A DNA stretch of 64,000 nt, from contig NZ_JACHXW010000025.1 in the NCBI RefSeq assembly GCF_014192395.1, positions 1 to 64,000 on the forward strand, given 5' to 3'. Of the stretch, positions 45,933 to 55,712 are shown one piece after another. The translations under genes and the position numbers were made by a program. This DNA is from Paenibacillus endophyticus. Its GTDB lineage: Bacteria > Bacillota > Bacilli > Paenibacillales > Paenibacillaceae. The notes under the pieces are model-generated. The model made no database searches. It had not been told where the DNA came from and saw nothing but the letters and a program-made list of their open reading frames with translations. Position 1 is the stretch's first letter. The number at the start of each line of letters is the position of its first letter.

Positions 45933-45956
45933 GACCCTCTATAATTATAGAGGGTC
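45933..45956 (-). terminator. Terminator of the ParA-SIR2 operon
   Basis: A perfect 24-bp palindrome (GACCCTCTATAA/TTATAGAGGGTC) ten bases past the SIR2 stop, followed on the minus strand by ATTTTTTG. Confidence 0.92.
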
Positions 45957-45965
45957 GCCACTTAA

Positions 45966-46874
45966 TTATTGTAGTCCATTCTCATTACGATGTTCTAATA
46001 CTAAACTCAATAGATCATTTAATGCTTCCGGGATTAATTCATATTGTCCTGCTGGGTATTCTAGAAACTCTAAATTATAGGTTGATTTAATTGCTTTTTT
46101 AACTGATATATTCCAATTATTACCAGAAACAATATAGTGTGGTCTACTACATTTTGCAGCAATATTAGCATTCTCTAACAAAAGATTTATGTCGGGATCA
46201 GATAATCCATTCCCAATAAAAAGAATTGTATTAACTAAAAACAATGAATCTAAAACACGATAAAAGGAAGAATACTGATCTCTAGCTTCAAAGTAATCTC
46301 CTCTAGTTAATATTGTTTGTTTAGTGTTACTGACACATCCATGTGCTTTTAAGACCAACCTTTTTCTAGATCGAATATCGTCTATAATGTTGTTATCATA
46401 ATACTTTAACACATTGTAAGAAGGTTGTTGCATGCATAAATTATCATAAATTTTGTCATAATTCGTTGTAACGACAATTTTAGGGTCTAGTAGCATGATT
46501 GTTTTATGTACCTCAGAAGGTAGGTAAATATCCCTGGGGTTAAATTCCTCTTGAAAGAAATCATCATAATCACCAAGGTTAATGTGATCCTTCATTATTT
46601 GAGCAGCATCCAAATAGTTTTTCTTATCACACATTTCGATTGCTACAACTTTCGCATCTTCATTGTTCATTCTTTTTATGCCTTCGCGTAAGAATCCATC
46701 CCAATCTTTTGGGCTTTTTCCAACGCTACTCTTCGATGATGCTGACACTCCTGAACCAAGAACAATAATACATCGCCGCTCTGCCAACTCGGTTACAAGT
46801 GACGAAGGCCATCTTATGATTTCTTTTTCTACTACCGGTTCGATAACTTCAGAAACTTCTATCTTTGTGCTCAT
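45966..46874 (-). CDS. SIR2-domain protein, probable NAD-consuming effector
   Basis: 302 residues of the bacterial SIR2-like class. NAD-binding GSGVS at 40-44, TTNYD at 136-140, the catalytic-type histidine in KAHG (176-179) and GNGLSDPDIN at 221-230 are all present. In known defence systems such domains deplete NAD+ on infection. No partner domain is fused; the SIR2 fold fills the whole protein. AAGGAG lies eight bases before ATG. Overlaps the ParA-like gene by ATGA, so the two are coupled. Likely a phage-defence effector triggered through the ParA-like partner, by inference. Confidence 0.88.
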   Translation of the reverse strand: MSTKIEVSEVIEPVVEKEIIRWPSSLVTELAERRCIIVLGSGVSASSKSSVGKSPKDWDGFLREGIKRMNNEDAKVVAIEMCDKKNYLDAAQIMKDHINLGDYDDFFQEEFNPRDIYLPSEVHKTIMLLDPKIVVTTNYDKIYDNLCMQQPSYNVLKYYDNNIIDDIRSRKRLVLKAHGCVSNTKQTILTRGDYFEARDQYSSFYRVLDSLFLVNTILFIGNGLSDPDINLLLENANIAAKCSRPHYIVSGNNWNISVKKAIKSTYNLEFLEYPAGQYELIPEALNDLLSLVLEHRNENGLQ

Positions 46875-47905
46875 GAACCCGACTCCTTAATATTTTCAAG
46901 TAGGTTATGAGTAATTGAATCTATCATTTCTTTGTAATTATTTAATTGTGCATACTGTGAACCAACTAAGCCATCCTTACCTTCTAAAAGAAAAATAGGT
47001 GTATTAGCTGATTGCGAAAGGGGAACCAGACTATAAAGATGGGGTACATCACCTAATCGCAGTTTATTTTTATCTAATTTTTCTGGTGTAAATCTGTTTA
47101 AATTTTCGGATACTTCGCCTGGAATTTTTTCTAAAATCTTTTCAAATGCTTTTGTAGGTCTTGCCCTACTACCCGAACTTCTAGTGACAATGTATTGTTG
47201 GATTGTATATCCAATAAATTTAGATTGTGAATTAATGCTATTCACTAGATCGGTTCCATACTTCTCAACTAATTCAGGTTTTCTTTCTTTTATGAATCCT
47301 AAATTTGCTGCGTATAATGCATGCCAATCCCTTAACCAATCAGAAATATTATTAATTCCCATAATACTAAAAGTATCGCATCCCATTGGACTTACAAAGT
47401 AATCACAACCGAGTAGAATAGTTCTATTTAACGCACCTAAACTTGGACCTACATCATATATAATAATGTCATAATCATCTGAAAAGTGCGAGTTTAATTG
47501 ATAACACCAATTTGTCGTTCTTAATGCACCGATGTCATTGTTAAGATCAAGCCATGCTCTACTAAATTTATCTTCAAAAAGCGCGATTTTAGGATGACCA
47601 GGTAACAGATCAACATTAAATCTATTAAATTCTTGTTTAACTGGAACAACTTTAAAATTGATATTTGCGTTTCCTTCTTCCAAGGGAAGTATTACATCAA
47701 GCACTGTGTTATCTGACTTAGATCCAAAAAGATCCTCGGTCTCATCAAATGACATGATATATTGCGTTGCATTACATTGCGGGTCTGTATCAACTATGAG
47801 AACCCTTTTGTGGTGTACAGTAGCTAGATATGAAGCAATGTTACATGTTAATGTTGTTTTACCAACACCACCCTTATTGTTAAAAAAACATAAACTGGTT
47901 GCCAC
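46871..47905 (-). CDS. ParA/MinD-type P-loop ATPase
   Basis: 344 residues starting at GTG with GGGG seven bases upstream. Deviant Walker A KGGVGKTT at 11-18 (signature lysine K11) and VDTDPQCN at 38-45. VGPSLGALNRTILLGCDYFVSPM follows the usual ParA layout, and the ~130-residue C-terminal extension is longer than in minimal ParA. No ParB gene or parS-like repeat is nearby, so plasmid partition is unlikely. Its coupled neighbour is a SIR2 effector, which suggests a sensor or switch role. Confidence 0.85.
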   Translation of the reverse strand: MATSLCFFNNKGGVGKTTLTCNIASYLATVHHKRVLIVDTDPQCNATQYIMSFDETEDLFGSKSDNTVLDVILPLEEGNANINFKVVPVKQEFNRFNVDLLPGHPKIALFEDKFSRAWLDLNNDIGALRTTNWCYQLNSHFSDDYDIIIYDVGPSLGALNRTILLGCDYFVSPMGCDTFSIMGINNISDWLRDWHALYAANLGFIKERKPELVEKYGTDLVNSINSQSKFIGYTIQQYIVTRSSGSRARPTKAFEKILEKIPGEVSENLNRFTPEKLDKNKLRLGDVPHLYSLVPLSQSANTPIFLLEGKDGLVGSQYAQLNNYKEMIDSITHNLLENIKESGS

Positions 47906-48206
47906 AGTTATTCCCCATCCCTATTACCAATATAGTTGGAATTTAAACTAGTAATTAGAAACAATAATCCATATCATACCATTGTCATTAAATCTTTAGC
48001 TACAAAAAACTTGCCGTTACTTGTGGTAAGGTTCAGTGCGATTGATTTTCAACGCTGTATGTTGACTTTTCGTTGATTTGCCTCAATCAATTTTCAATTG
48101 TTGATTCAATTCATAATTTTGTTCGAGGAACATTTGAATTGTGACGCTAAAAAAAAGTATGCGAACACTCTCTATGTGATCACAATGCAACCACTTTCTG
48201 AACCCG
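47906..48206. other. Upstream region of the ParA-SIR2 operon
   Basis: AT-rich, no gene seen. It contains GTTGACTTTTCGTTGATTTG near 48058, a relative of the GTTGAC repeats found in the rhodanese cassettes. Confidence 0.5.
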
Positions 48207-48380
48207 ACTGTCGACTTCGTGTTGATTTATGGACATAAAAAATACAGAGCAGGGGCAACCCTCTAGCTGTGCTCTTTATTGAAACCCGCATTCTACTATA
48301 CACATTTCCGTCCTTCCTCGTCCCCCACCGCAACCGGATTCCCGCTATCCGAACCCCAATCACTCTAGCTGTCATCTGTC
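48207..48380 (-). pseudogene. Rhodanese 3'-end cassette R3
   Basis: Minus-strand codons read NHFHTTDDS, stop, SDWGSDSGNPVAVGDEE. This is the rhodanese tail with a TAG replacing the first tryptophan. A hairpin (AGAGCA...TGCTCT, near 48245-48276) and a degenerate GTTGAC-type repeat (48207-48226) follow. The upstream flank matches R1. Confidence 0.68.
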
Positions 48381-48536
48381 GTATGAAAATGGTTTCAAGC
48401 AAGGCACATAGTGGTGTTAATAGATACATGATCGAGAGTGATACGCTTGCTTTTTACGTGTTGCTTCATTATATGTACGCAGCTGAGAGAGGAAAACCCT
48501 AGCTCCAAGGTCGCCGCCACCAAACTCAGAATGTTT

Positions 48537-48655
48537 TGTACGCTAGCACCATTGGTTCAGAGAGCGAGAGATGTAGGCGGCGCAGAAGGTTACAACCTAG
48601 AGTGGACGAGTTGCGCGGAGCGCCGGAGCCGCCGACCTACCAGAGACAGAGCCAA
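48537..48655. repeat. Diverged duplicated segment, copy 2
   Basis: Partner of 43933-44050. Short overlapping frames here (to 48895) are proline- and arginine-rich without a ribosome-binding site, and I do not call them genes. Confidence 0.5.
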
Positions 48656-49011
48656 AAAACTAAGCCCGACCCAAACCACCAACAGGAAAATAGAAAATAC
48701 AGCTCCCACACCAGCCAAGCGGCACCCACCCAAGGAAACAGCAAAACCGACAGCCGATCCAAAAAACAGCCTACATGGGGATGTAGACAAAAACTGCCCG
48801 CACGCCCACTACTACCCAAGATCTCTGGGCTGACACCAACCCCTAGCCGACAAGAACCTCAACCTACATTGCCCAAAAGTCCAAAAAGTAACTAGCTACT
48901 AAAACACACTATTCTCTCTCTCTCTGTTTACGTTGTGTCGCGTGTGGGCTGGTTTTAACGACTAATTGTGCAAACACTTTCGGTGCGCTACAGCCCCGAG
49001 AAAATACAGGT

Positions 49012-49120
49012 CTTAGCAATCTAAGTAATATGTAGGCTTAGTACGGTTCTTTTTGTTTTGTGGGCATTTGCGCGGCAGATGCTTGTGGGCGAGGTTACCC
49101 TCGTTTGTCTTGCAGGACAA
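49012..49120 (+). ncRNA. Candidate structured RNA or leader upstream of the HEPN-like gene
   Basis: Four small stems in series: CTTAG/CTAAG (49012-49025), GCATTTGC/GCAGATGC (49064-49082), CGAGG/CCTCG (49090-49103) and TTGTC/GACAA (49105-49120). They lie in ~400 bp without a credible gene, about 200 bp before the HEPN-like gene. Stems are short and no family is recognised, so this is a weak call. Confidence 0.3.
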
Positions 49121-49316
49121 CAAGAGGACAGTAGAAGGAACATATCCAGGTACAGTATGCAATACAATAGTAGGCGCTATTTTTCTATACATAGGTCAAA
49201 TGGCATGTTATATTCAATTTGAAACCGTTGAAAATTTATCCAGTGATATGTCTGAAGTTCGTACATATAAGTGTTATGTGAAATTGGGTCTAAATTTATA
49301 AACATAAGGAGTAAAA

Positions 49317-49820
49317 ATGAATAGAGTAAAATTCTACTCAATTAATGATCTATTATACGGACATAATCTCAAAAATTGTGAAAGTTCTTTAAATGATTTC
49401 GATTTAGGTCTACGAGATGTAACAGATGTTAACGACATAATTGAACTTTATAATATTAAAAAGTATTTTGATAATGAAGTGTATCTCGTTGAATGGACAT
49501 CGGATATTATTAAACAATTCAAAGGGATAGTTAGTAATAACTACGCAAATGTCGCTCGATTTATAAAATCAATAAATAATGACAATCTTCTAAGTATATA
49601 TAAGGGTGTCAGTCGGGAATACACGAGTGACTTTTGGGAACTATTTGACAAATTTAAAGCATTCGAAAACATCTCCGAAGATAAATTCGAAAAGTTTATG
49701 GGTGAATCAAACGTATTACTATTAAATATTTTAAGGTGCAAAAATGTCACAAATCACTTTGGTGAGATTATAAGAAAAATATGCTTAGTAACATATCATC
49801 TTCAGCTAAACTACTCCTAG
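49317..49820 (+). pseudogene. N-terminal part of a frameshifted HEPN-like gene
   Basis: 167 residues after AAGGAGTAAAA. AT-rich and not recognised by family. The frame overlaps the next one (49781-51262) by 40 bp. Adding one base in the A-run near 49775 would join them as NHFGEIIRKNMLSNISSSAKLL, giving a protein of about 650 residues. I read the pair as one gene with a one-base deletion. A coupled pair of genes is the alternative, but the second start lacks a well-placed ribosome-binding site. Confidence 0.6.
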
Positions 49821-51262
49821 ATAAGTATGAAATTAAGCAGAATCGAGAACAAGATCCTATATATATTCCAAAAGAAATAAGCAATTCAGATAAGGAAACA
49901 ATAATCTCGGAATATATAGATAGTGAAGAACCCAATTTGAACTATTTAAGACTTATAGCAAATATTCAAAGTAGAATAGATAAACTTGAGATATCACCAA
50001 AAAACTTGTTGAGAGCAAAAAGAAAAGCAGAAGAACAAGAAAAACATTTCTTCAAAGAAAACTCAGGAATACAATATGAATCGAGTGTTACTTTCTCCAA
50101 GAACCAAAATGAGGAAGTTAATTTGATTGTAGAAGGTCAGTCAGTATCTGCATCATATAGCACAAAGTGGCTAGAGAACAATACTGATTATGCTACCTTA
50201 TTAAATAATTTTATATATTTATTTGAATTTGTTGATATACAAATGAGGTGTACACTGGTTAACAAAACAAGCGAGATGGGTGTGCTTGAGCGACTCATGT
50301 TCACCTCTTCTCAAAACGCTTATAATAAAGGCTTTGCTTTCGAACAAAAAAATATTTTGTCACATCTTCAAATGTCTAGTTATTATCACCAGCTATTTAG
50401 TATGGGCATTAGAATAGAAAAAGTCATTGAGTGGTTCTTTGAGGACTACCTATCAAAAGAATTTTCTGCTCAAAGTTTCAAAGTGAAAATGCCTTCAGCG
50501 AATTCTACATTTTTAGAGAAATGTACAAATATTATGCCTGCATTGGAAGCAGTACTTAAACAATATATTCTGTTTGTTGAAGAAGGGCATATTGACTTTG
50601 AACTGCTTGAGATAAGGTCCGACCATCTTATTTACAAGAACATTCCATCTCTTGAGAAGAAAAAGTATGCCTATGGATCAGGGGATGAGTATAATACAGC
50701 AACTTTTTTACTTTTTTCAGATCAATGTAGTTTGGGATACCACAAAGAGACAGAAGAATCTTACGATAACTTTTTTAAATTTTTATTAAATGATCAGATA
50801 AAACTAAGTGAAATAGCTGATTATAATAAGTCAAAAGTAAATTGGCTCATAGATCATAAATATTTATCAATCGATGAACACGAATATATAATATTTAACG
50901 ATAAACAATTAATCCTAATACTTAATGATTTATATATGAACAATGTAGTAAGCTATTGGAAGTTTTCAGAAAACGGAAGAAAAATTATTGATGACCTTGA
51001 AAAAAGAAATGTAATTGAAATTGATAGCACTCTCTTTTCCAGACCAGAACAAGACTACATAAACTATACACTTAACAAATCTCAATTTAACAACGGACTA
51101 GATTTAAGGAATAAATATAGTCATATTCAACCAACTAGCGGTGAGGATGAAAGTTTTCACAATCAAAGTTATTTGATATTTCTAAGATTATTTATACTTA
51201 CAATAATAAAAATAAATGATGAATTCTGTACAACTAAAGAAAATAAAAATGGGAGTGAGTAA
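49781..51262 (+). pseudogene. C-terminal part of a frameshifted HEPN-like gene
   Basis: 493 residues, mostly helical, family unknown to me. Near the C-terminus GLDLRNKYSH (R443, H448) carries the R-x4-H motif of HEPN ribonucleases. It is followed by a hydrophobic helix (LIFLRLFILTIIKI), as in RNxxSH-type HEPN and abortive-infection proteins. Flanked by rhodanese cassettes R3 and R4, so probably defence cargo. Function is inferred from the motif only. Confidence 0.6.
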
Positions 51263-51356
51263 TTCAGAATGGCCCCCAGCCATACTCTACAATATCTCAA
51301 ATTTATAATAAATTTTTAATATTTCCGTAATGTTACAGCTACCTCCTTTTGTGGTC

Positions 51357-51422
51357 TATTTGTTGATTTTTTGTTGATTTTTTGTTGATTGGTTTTGACG
51401 ATGGGAGAGTCGTTGACTTCAC
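51357..51422. repeat. 11-bp GTTGA-type direct repeats
   Basis: TTGTTGATTTT units repeat with an 11-bp period (GTTGATTTTTT twice, then GTTGATTGG), followed by a TCGTTGACTTC copy at about 51410. These resemble the GTTGACTCCTT GTTGACTC core in the rhodanese cassettes and may be recombinase-arm-type sites. The rest of 51263-51621 holds no gene I support. Confidence 0.45.
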
Positions 51423-51621
51423 ACCTGTATAAGTGTAGAGAAATACGAAGCAGAAACGACTGAATACAAGTAAAGCAAGCCGGAGCCACTCTTCAGAGGA
51501 AGGGCAGACCGGCCTTCTTTGTGTGCATAGAGGGGCATGTGAGAGCCTGTACGATGCATGAAGAAACATACAAACAAGCGCTCGGTACGAAGTTTAATGA
51601 AAGCGCGTTCCTGTGGCAAAC

Positions 51622-51857
51622 GTTGACTCCTTGTTGACTCCGACGCCTCCAAGCGCATCGCAAAGAAGTACGTCGCCCCATGAGCGATGTACTTCAAGCT
51701 GCAAATTATTATGCCGATTAGCCTTCTCTAGGCGCCGGACTCCGCGAGGCCGTCCTTCCAGAAGCTATACGGCTCCGGGAATATGCGACGCCTCGTACAG
51801 CTCGCGGCCCGCGTCCGGCTTGCCCATCAAGAACCGGCAGTCGACAATGACGATGTC
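51622..51857 (-). pseudogene. Rhodanese cassette R4, N-terminal fragment joined to the gene end
   Basis: Minus-strand codons from 51857 read DIVIVDCRFLMGKPDAGREL and on through YEASHIPGAV to a stop. This is the N-terminal rhodanese domain of the same kind of sulfurtransferase. It is joined to the last bases of the gene end (GAGAAGGCTAA), then the terminator hairpin (51667-51695) and GTCAACAAGGAGTCAAC (51622-51638). The central and C-terminal coding parts are deleted. Confidence 0.72.
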
Positions 51858-51915
51858 CTATTACAACGGAAAAGAGCCTGCCGGATATACCTTCGCTTGG
51901 GCTACGTCTTCTTCA

Positions 51916-52674
51916 TTATATGCCTACTTCCCACATTTTCTTCGTTACTTCCTCGACCCTTCCATCCATATCCGACCCATCAAACTTCGAAAGCTTCAGC
52001 TCGCTTACGATTTTTCCGTCACGCATAAACATAACACGCTCCGTCCGCGCAGCAACCTTGGCGTCATGGGTTACAAGCATTATCGCAGTACCGTCTGCAT
52101 TGATTTCGGAAAATATGTCCATAATCTCCTGCGCGGACTGTGAATTGAGCGCACCCGTCGGCTCGTCGCCGAAAATAATTTTCGGACTGTTCATAAGCGC
52201 GCGGCATATTCCCGCCCTCTGAAGCTGTCCTCCCGAGACCTGTGTAATGTCGCGCTTTTCAAGCTCCGCAATGCCTACCCTTTTCATATTCGCTCTTGCC
52301 TTCTCCGTAATTTTTGCGGCGTTTTTTCTGTTGCCCCGCATGGACGGAAGAATGATGTTGTCGAGAATATTCAAGTTTTTCAGCATAGTCGGCTGCTGAA
52401 ATACAAATCCCATCGCAGTTCTGCGCAGATCTGAAAGTTCATTCTCAGAGGCCGACGATAGCTCCCTATCGTCAAATACTACTTTTCCGTTATTAATGCT
52501 ATCCGTTCCGCTCAGCGCAAACATCAGCGTGGATTTCCCCGAGCCCGACGGCCCCATAACCGCAACGAACTCGCCCTCGCCCATTTCAACGGACACTCCA
52601 TCGAGAACATTGCGCTTTTCATCGCCCTCGCCGAAAGTTTTTACGATATGATCACCGATAAGTATCTTCTTCAT
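51916..52674 (-). CDS. ABC transporter ATP-binding protein (MacB/BceA type)
   Basis: 252 residues: Walker A GPSGSGKST, Q-loop FQQP, signature VSGGQLQRAGICRALM, Walker B IIFGDEPTGALN, and the H-loop THD. It powers the FtsX-type permease encoded four bases upstream. Such pairs act in peptide-antibiotic resistance, signalling or export. Second gene after the permease, under a TetR gene. Base and codon use look unlike the flanking AT-rich modules, which suggests separate acquisition. Confidence 0.92.
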   Translation of the reverse strand: MKKILIGDHIVKTFGEGDEKRNVLDGVSVEMGEGEFVAVMGPSGSGKSTLMFALSGTDSINNGKVVFDDRELSSASENELSDLRRTAMGFVFQQPTMLKNLNILDNIILPSMRGNRKNAAKITEKARANMKRVGIAELEKRDITQVSGGQLQRAGICRALMNSPKIIFGDEPTGALNSQSAQEIMDIFSEINADGTAIMLVTHDAKVAARTERVMFMRDGKIVSELKLSKFDGSDMDGRVEEVTKKMWEVGI

Positions 52675-52678
52675 TTGC

Positions 52679-55003
52679 CTACTCCTTTATATGTTCGTTA
52701 ATTTTTATTTGTCCCGCGCGCGAGGTGCCGATCGCCGTTGCGGTAAGTACCGCGATAATCATCATCAACGGACTAAGCAGATACGCCGAAAGCGGATTAA
52801 CGGCAAAGTTAAATTTCGATGCGCCAAAAGAGGAGATAGCCACATCCGCAAGTACCTCTCCGAGAGTATTTGCCAGAAGTGTTCCGAGAACAATGCCAAC
52901 AATTAGAACGAATACCGAACGCGAAACAAACTGCGCCTTAATATCCGAGTTTGTAAACCCGAACGCTTTCATGACGGCAATGGAATATCTGTCCTTTGCG
53001 ACGAGCATTTTCATAAACAACAGTGTGACCAGTAACGTGATAACCAGCGAAACGGCAACTGCGGCGTAGGAGGCCATTTCGATAGAGCTTATGATCGAAC
53101 CGAGAGTCTGTGTAACAAATTCATCAACGTCTGAAGTCTTTGCAAAATCAAACTTGTCTGCATATTCCGCAACCTTCGCGTCAATAAGAGATTTATCCGA
53201 AAGTTCAGCGCTGACAATGCTCCACATAATGCCCGCCGAATGGTCGGTGAATACGGACTTGGCGGTTTTGCCGCCATTGGTAATGTCGGAATAGATTCCG
53301 CTTACCGTAAGCTCTTTCTCCTGCCCCTCAATCACCAGTGCAATGACATCGCCGGCCTTCTTGCTCATCCCATCGGCGTATATAGTCGAAAGCGCAATTT
53401 CGTCATCCGCGGCGGGTGCTTTGCCCTCGGAATATGCGATAGGAAATATCGAATGGTCGCCGAGTTCGATTTTAATATTTTCCTCTGATCCGTCTTCCAT
53501 TTTTGCTTTGAATGTTTTTGTTGTAAGGACGGCAACCTTTGAAATGGCTTGATCGGTTTTCACCGTCTCTACGATTTCAGCGATTTTTTCAGAGGTATTG
53601 CCGTAGATATTGCCGGGCAACTGTATGCGCAGATCGTAGTTTCCAATCCCCATGTAACTGATGAAGCTTTTTGAGGAAATCGAGTTGTACAGGTTCTGCG
53701 GAACAATCATGATGAAGGACGAAATCACAAGCACGATAAGCAATGTGACGTAAAGTCTTTTCCTTGAGAGAACATCTTTAATACCGAGAAAAATATTCGT
53801 GCTGAATAGCCTGTTTTCGCTCAAGATAAAACGCTTAGTACCCGTGTTTTTGTCCTGGGAAATACCATAGCGTATGACTTCCGCGGCTGAAATTTTCCGA
53901 AAGCGTTTCAGCACTCCGTTAACAAAAGTCATAATGGCAAGGAATACTAGCAATATGCCGATGATTCCTAAGACGTAAGAAAAAGAAGAATTTTCGCTTT
54001 CCCCCATATAAAGCCGAATATTTTCAAGAAGCATTCCTTTGAAAACTAACGAAAGAGCAAAACCGAGAATAGAGCCTGCCGCAGCAATTACCGCGTATTT
54101 CGCTAGATAAATCTTCTTAATATCCGAGATTCGCAGCCCTATAGCTTTCATAACACCAATTTCACGATAATCGTCTTCGATTTTCGCCAGGAGCGTAAAG
54201 CGTATGCACATGAACGCGATGGTAACGACAAGCAGGCTTACCAGAAGGATAACCCCGATCATCATCCCGTCGGAAATTGCATTCATCATTCTAAAAAGCG
54301 AATACGTAACCGTTGGCCCGTTCATTTCAAGTCCTGCGGAGGCATATGCGGTTTCAAATGCGCCTAAAGCCGACATATCCTTTAATCTGAACTCAATCAG
54401 ATACTCTATATTTCCAAGGTTTTTTATTTCTGCATAGTCATTGCTGCTTACAAGAAACCGCTTTGAGGCGGAAAGCGAAGAATTCATTGTCGAGTCGCGG
54501 AGAAATCCCCCGACGGTAAATTCTTTTCCGTTGATTACGGCCATGTCCCCGACCTTAGCGGTGTTGTCCTTCATATAGCTTACCGGAACATAAACCTCGC
54601 CGTCGGATACGTTAATCACGTTTCCTTCAAGATCTAGCAGATAATCGAATTTCTCGCTCTGTACGCTTAACCCGTTGTCCTGAACGCTGTTTGCGAGCGA
54701 TTTTTCACCAAATATAAACTGCGCGCCGTCGAAGTTAAGAAATTGTACCACCTGAAATTCATCGACGTTACTGTTTTGTTCCGCAAAAGCCGTAAGCCTC
54801 GCAGTATCAATCTCACCCGAATGCATCTGCATAAAATGCGGCGTTTCCGCTTGCTTCATAAGCGTATCCAGCGAGCCCGAAAGATGGACGACGAGTATCG
54901 CTGCAAGCGAAACAAGCATGGCTGCGGCAGCGACAAATATCATGGTTATCAGTGTTACCGCTTTGCTCTTTATAATGTCATTGCGAATTATTCTGTAATA
55001 CAT
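52679..55003 (-). CDS. FtsX-like ABC permease
   Basis: 774 residues with one N-terminal membrane helix (about 15-40), a large extracytoplasmic domain, three helices near 245-350, a fourth followed by a second extracytoplasmic domain (about 430-620), and a C-terminal three-helix FtsX block. This is the two-copy FtsX layout of large MacB/YtrF-like permeases. Forms one operon with the ATPase. Substrate unknown. Confidence 0.88.
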   Translation of the reverse strand: MYYRIIRNDIIKSKAVTLITMIFVAAAAMLVSLAAILVVHLSGSLDTLMKQAETPHFMQMHSGEIDTARLTAFAEQNSNVDEFQVVQFLNFDGAQFIFGEKSLANSVQDNGLSVQSEKFDYLLDLEGNVINVSDGEVYVPVSYMKDNTAKVGDMAVINGKEFTVGGFLRDSTMNSSLSASKRFLVSSNDYAEIKNLGNIEYLIEFRLKDMSALGAFETAYASAGLEMNGPTVTYSLFRMMNAISDGMMIGVILLVSLLVVTIAFMCIRFTLLAKIEDDYREIGVMKAIGLRISDIKKIYLAKYAVIAAAGSILGFALSLVFKGMLLENIRLYMGESENSSFSYVLGIIGILLVFLAIMTFVNGVLKRFRKISAAEVIRYGISQDKNTGTKRFILSENRLFSTNIFLGIKDVLSRKRLYVTLLIVLVISSFIMIVPQNLYNSISSKSFISYMGIGNYDLRIQLPGNIYGNTSEKIAEIVETVKTDQAISKVAVLTTKTFKAKMEDGSEENIKIELGDHSIFPIAYSEGKAPAADDEIALSTIYADGMSKKAGDVIALVIEGQEKELTVSGIYSDITNGGKTAKSVFTDHSAGIMWSIVSAELSDKSLIDAKVAEYADKFDFAKTSDVDEFVTQTLGSIISSIEMASYAAVAVSLVITLLVTLLFMKMLVAKDRYSIAVMKAFGFTNSDIKAQFVSRSVFVLIVGIVLGTLLANTLGEVLADVAISSFGASKFNFAVNPLSAYLLSPLMMIIAVLTATAIGTSRAGQIKINEHIKE

Positions 55004-55044
55004 AAGCCACCTCTGTCTTCAAGCTTAATTGCAGGATTTCCGAA

Positions 55045-55692
55045 TTATTCATTACCGTCTCCATTTCCGCTGCCAAGCATCTGCATAACGTGCATAAGAC
55101 TCCCGCTTTCAGCACCAAGCAGCCTTTCTGCATTGAAGACAAACGCCTGTATGCGTAATGCACGCTCCTCGTTCGTCATTGAGACCATATCCTCATCGAA
55201 AACAGTATTCGCATAGATCACAACCATTTCCATGCACTCATACGGGAACGGCGTGCTGAACAGTCCCTGTTGGGTGCCCTCGCGGATTATCCCCGCCAGT
55301 ATCGGCGTAATTCCGGCAATAATGACCCTTTGTATTTTCTGATGCAAAAGCGCGTTCTGCGGCTTGTGTATGTGCTCCATAATTTCCTTGCTGCTTCTGC
55401 CGCTTAAGTTCAGTGCCATAACAACGCGAATAATGCGCTCGATTACGGGTACGCTCTTGTCTGCGGAAATTTCCTGCGCCGCGCCTAAAAGACGGACATT
55501 ATACCGCTCAATCAGAGCGTCCATAATATCCTCCTTCGACTTGAAGTGATAATACAGCGTTCCCCGCGCAATTCCGACCTTTTCGAGAATATCGTTTGTA
55601 CTCGTACCGTCAAAACCCTTCTGACCGAAAAGCTCGTCCGCTGCGTCAAGAATTTCGTTCCTCCGCTCCTCGGCTTTTTTTACAACTCTCAT
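55045..55692 (-). CDS. TetR-family repressor
   Basis: 215 residues. The N-terminal helix-turn-helix has ILDAADELFGQKGFDGTSTNDILEKVGIARGTLYYHFKSKEDI (about 14-56). The ligand-binding domain is helical and ends in a glycine-rich tail. First gene of the operon with the ABC permease and ATPase. A palindrome 21 bp upstream of the start is its likely operator, so it probably represses itself and the transporter. Confidence 0.92.
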   Translation of the reverse strand: MRVVKKAEERRNEILDAADELFGQKGFDGTSTNDILEKVGIARGTLYYHFKSKEDIMDALIERYNVRLLGAAQEISADKSVPVIERIIRVVMALNLSGRSSKEIMEHIHKPQNALLHQKIQRVIIAGITPILAGIIREGTQQGLFSTPFPYECMEMVVIYANTVFDEDMVSMTNEERALRIQAFVFNAERLLGAESGSLMHVMQMLGSGNGDGNE

Positions 55693-55712
55693 CTTACATC
55701 CCCTTCATATAG

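Noticed and set aside
46871..47905. Plasmid partition system
   Set aside because: No ParB gene, no centromere-like repeats and no replication gene nearby.
48536..48895. Proline/lysine-rich frames of 119 and 131 codons
   Set aside because: Overlapping frames in a duplicated non-coding segment, without Shine-Dalgarno sites.
49053..49301. 82-codon frame upstream of the HEPN-like gene
   Set aside because: No ribosome-binding site and it covers the hairpin series; composition unconvincing.
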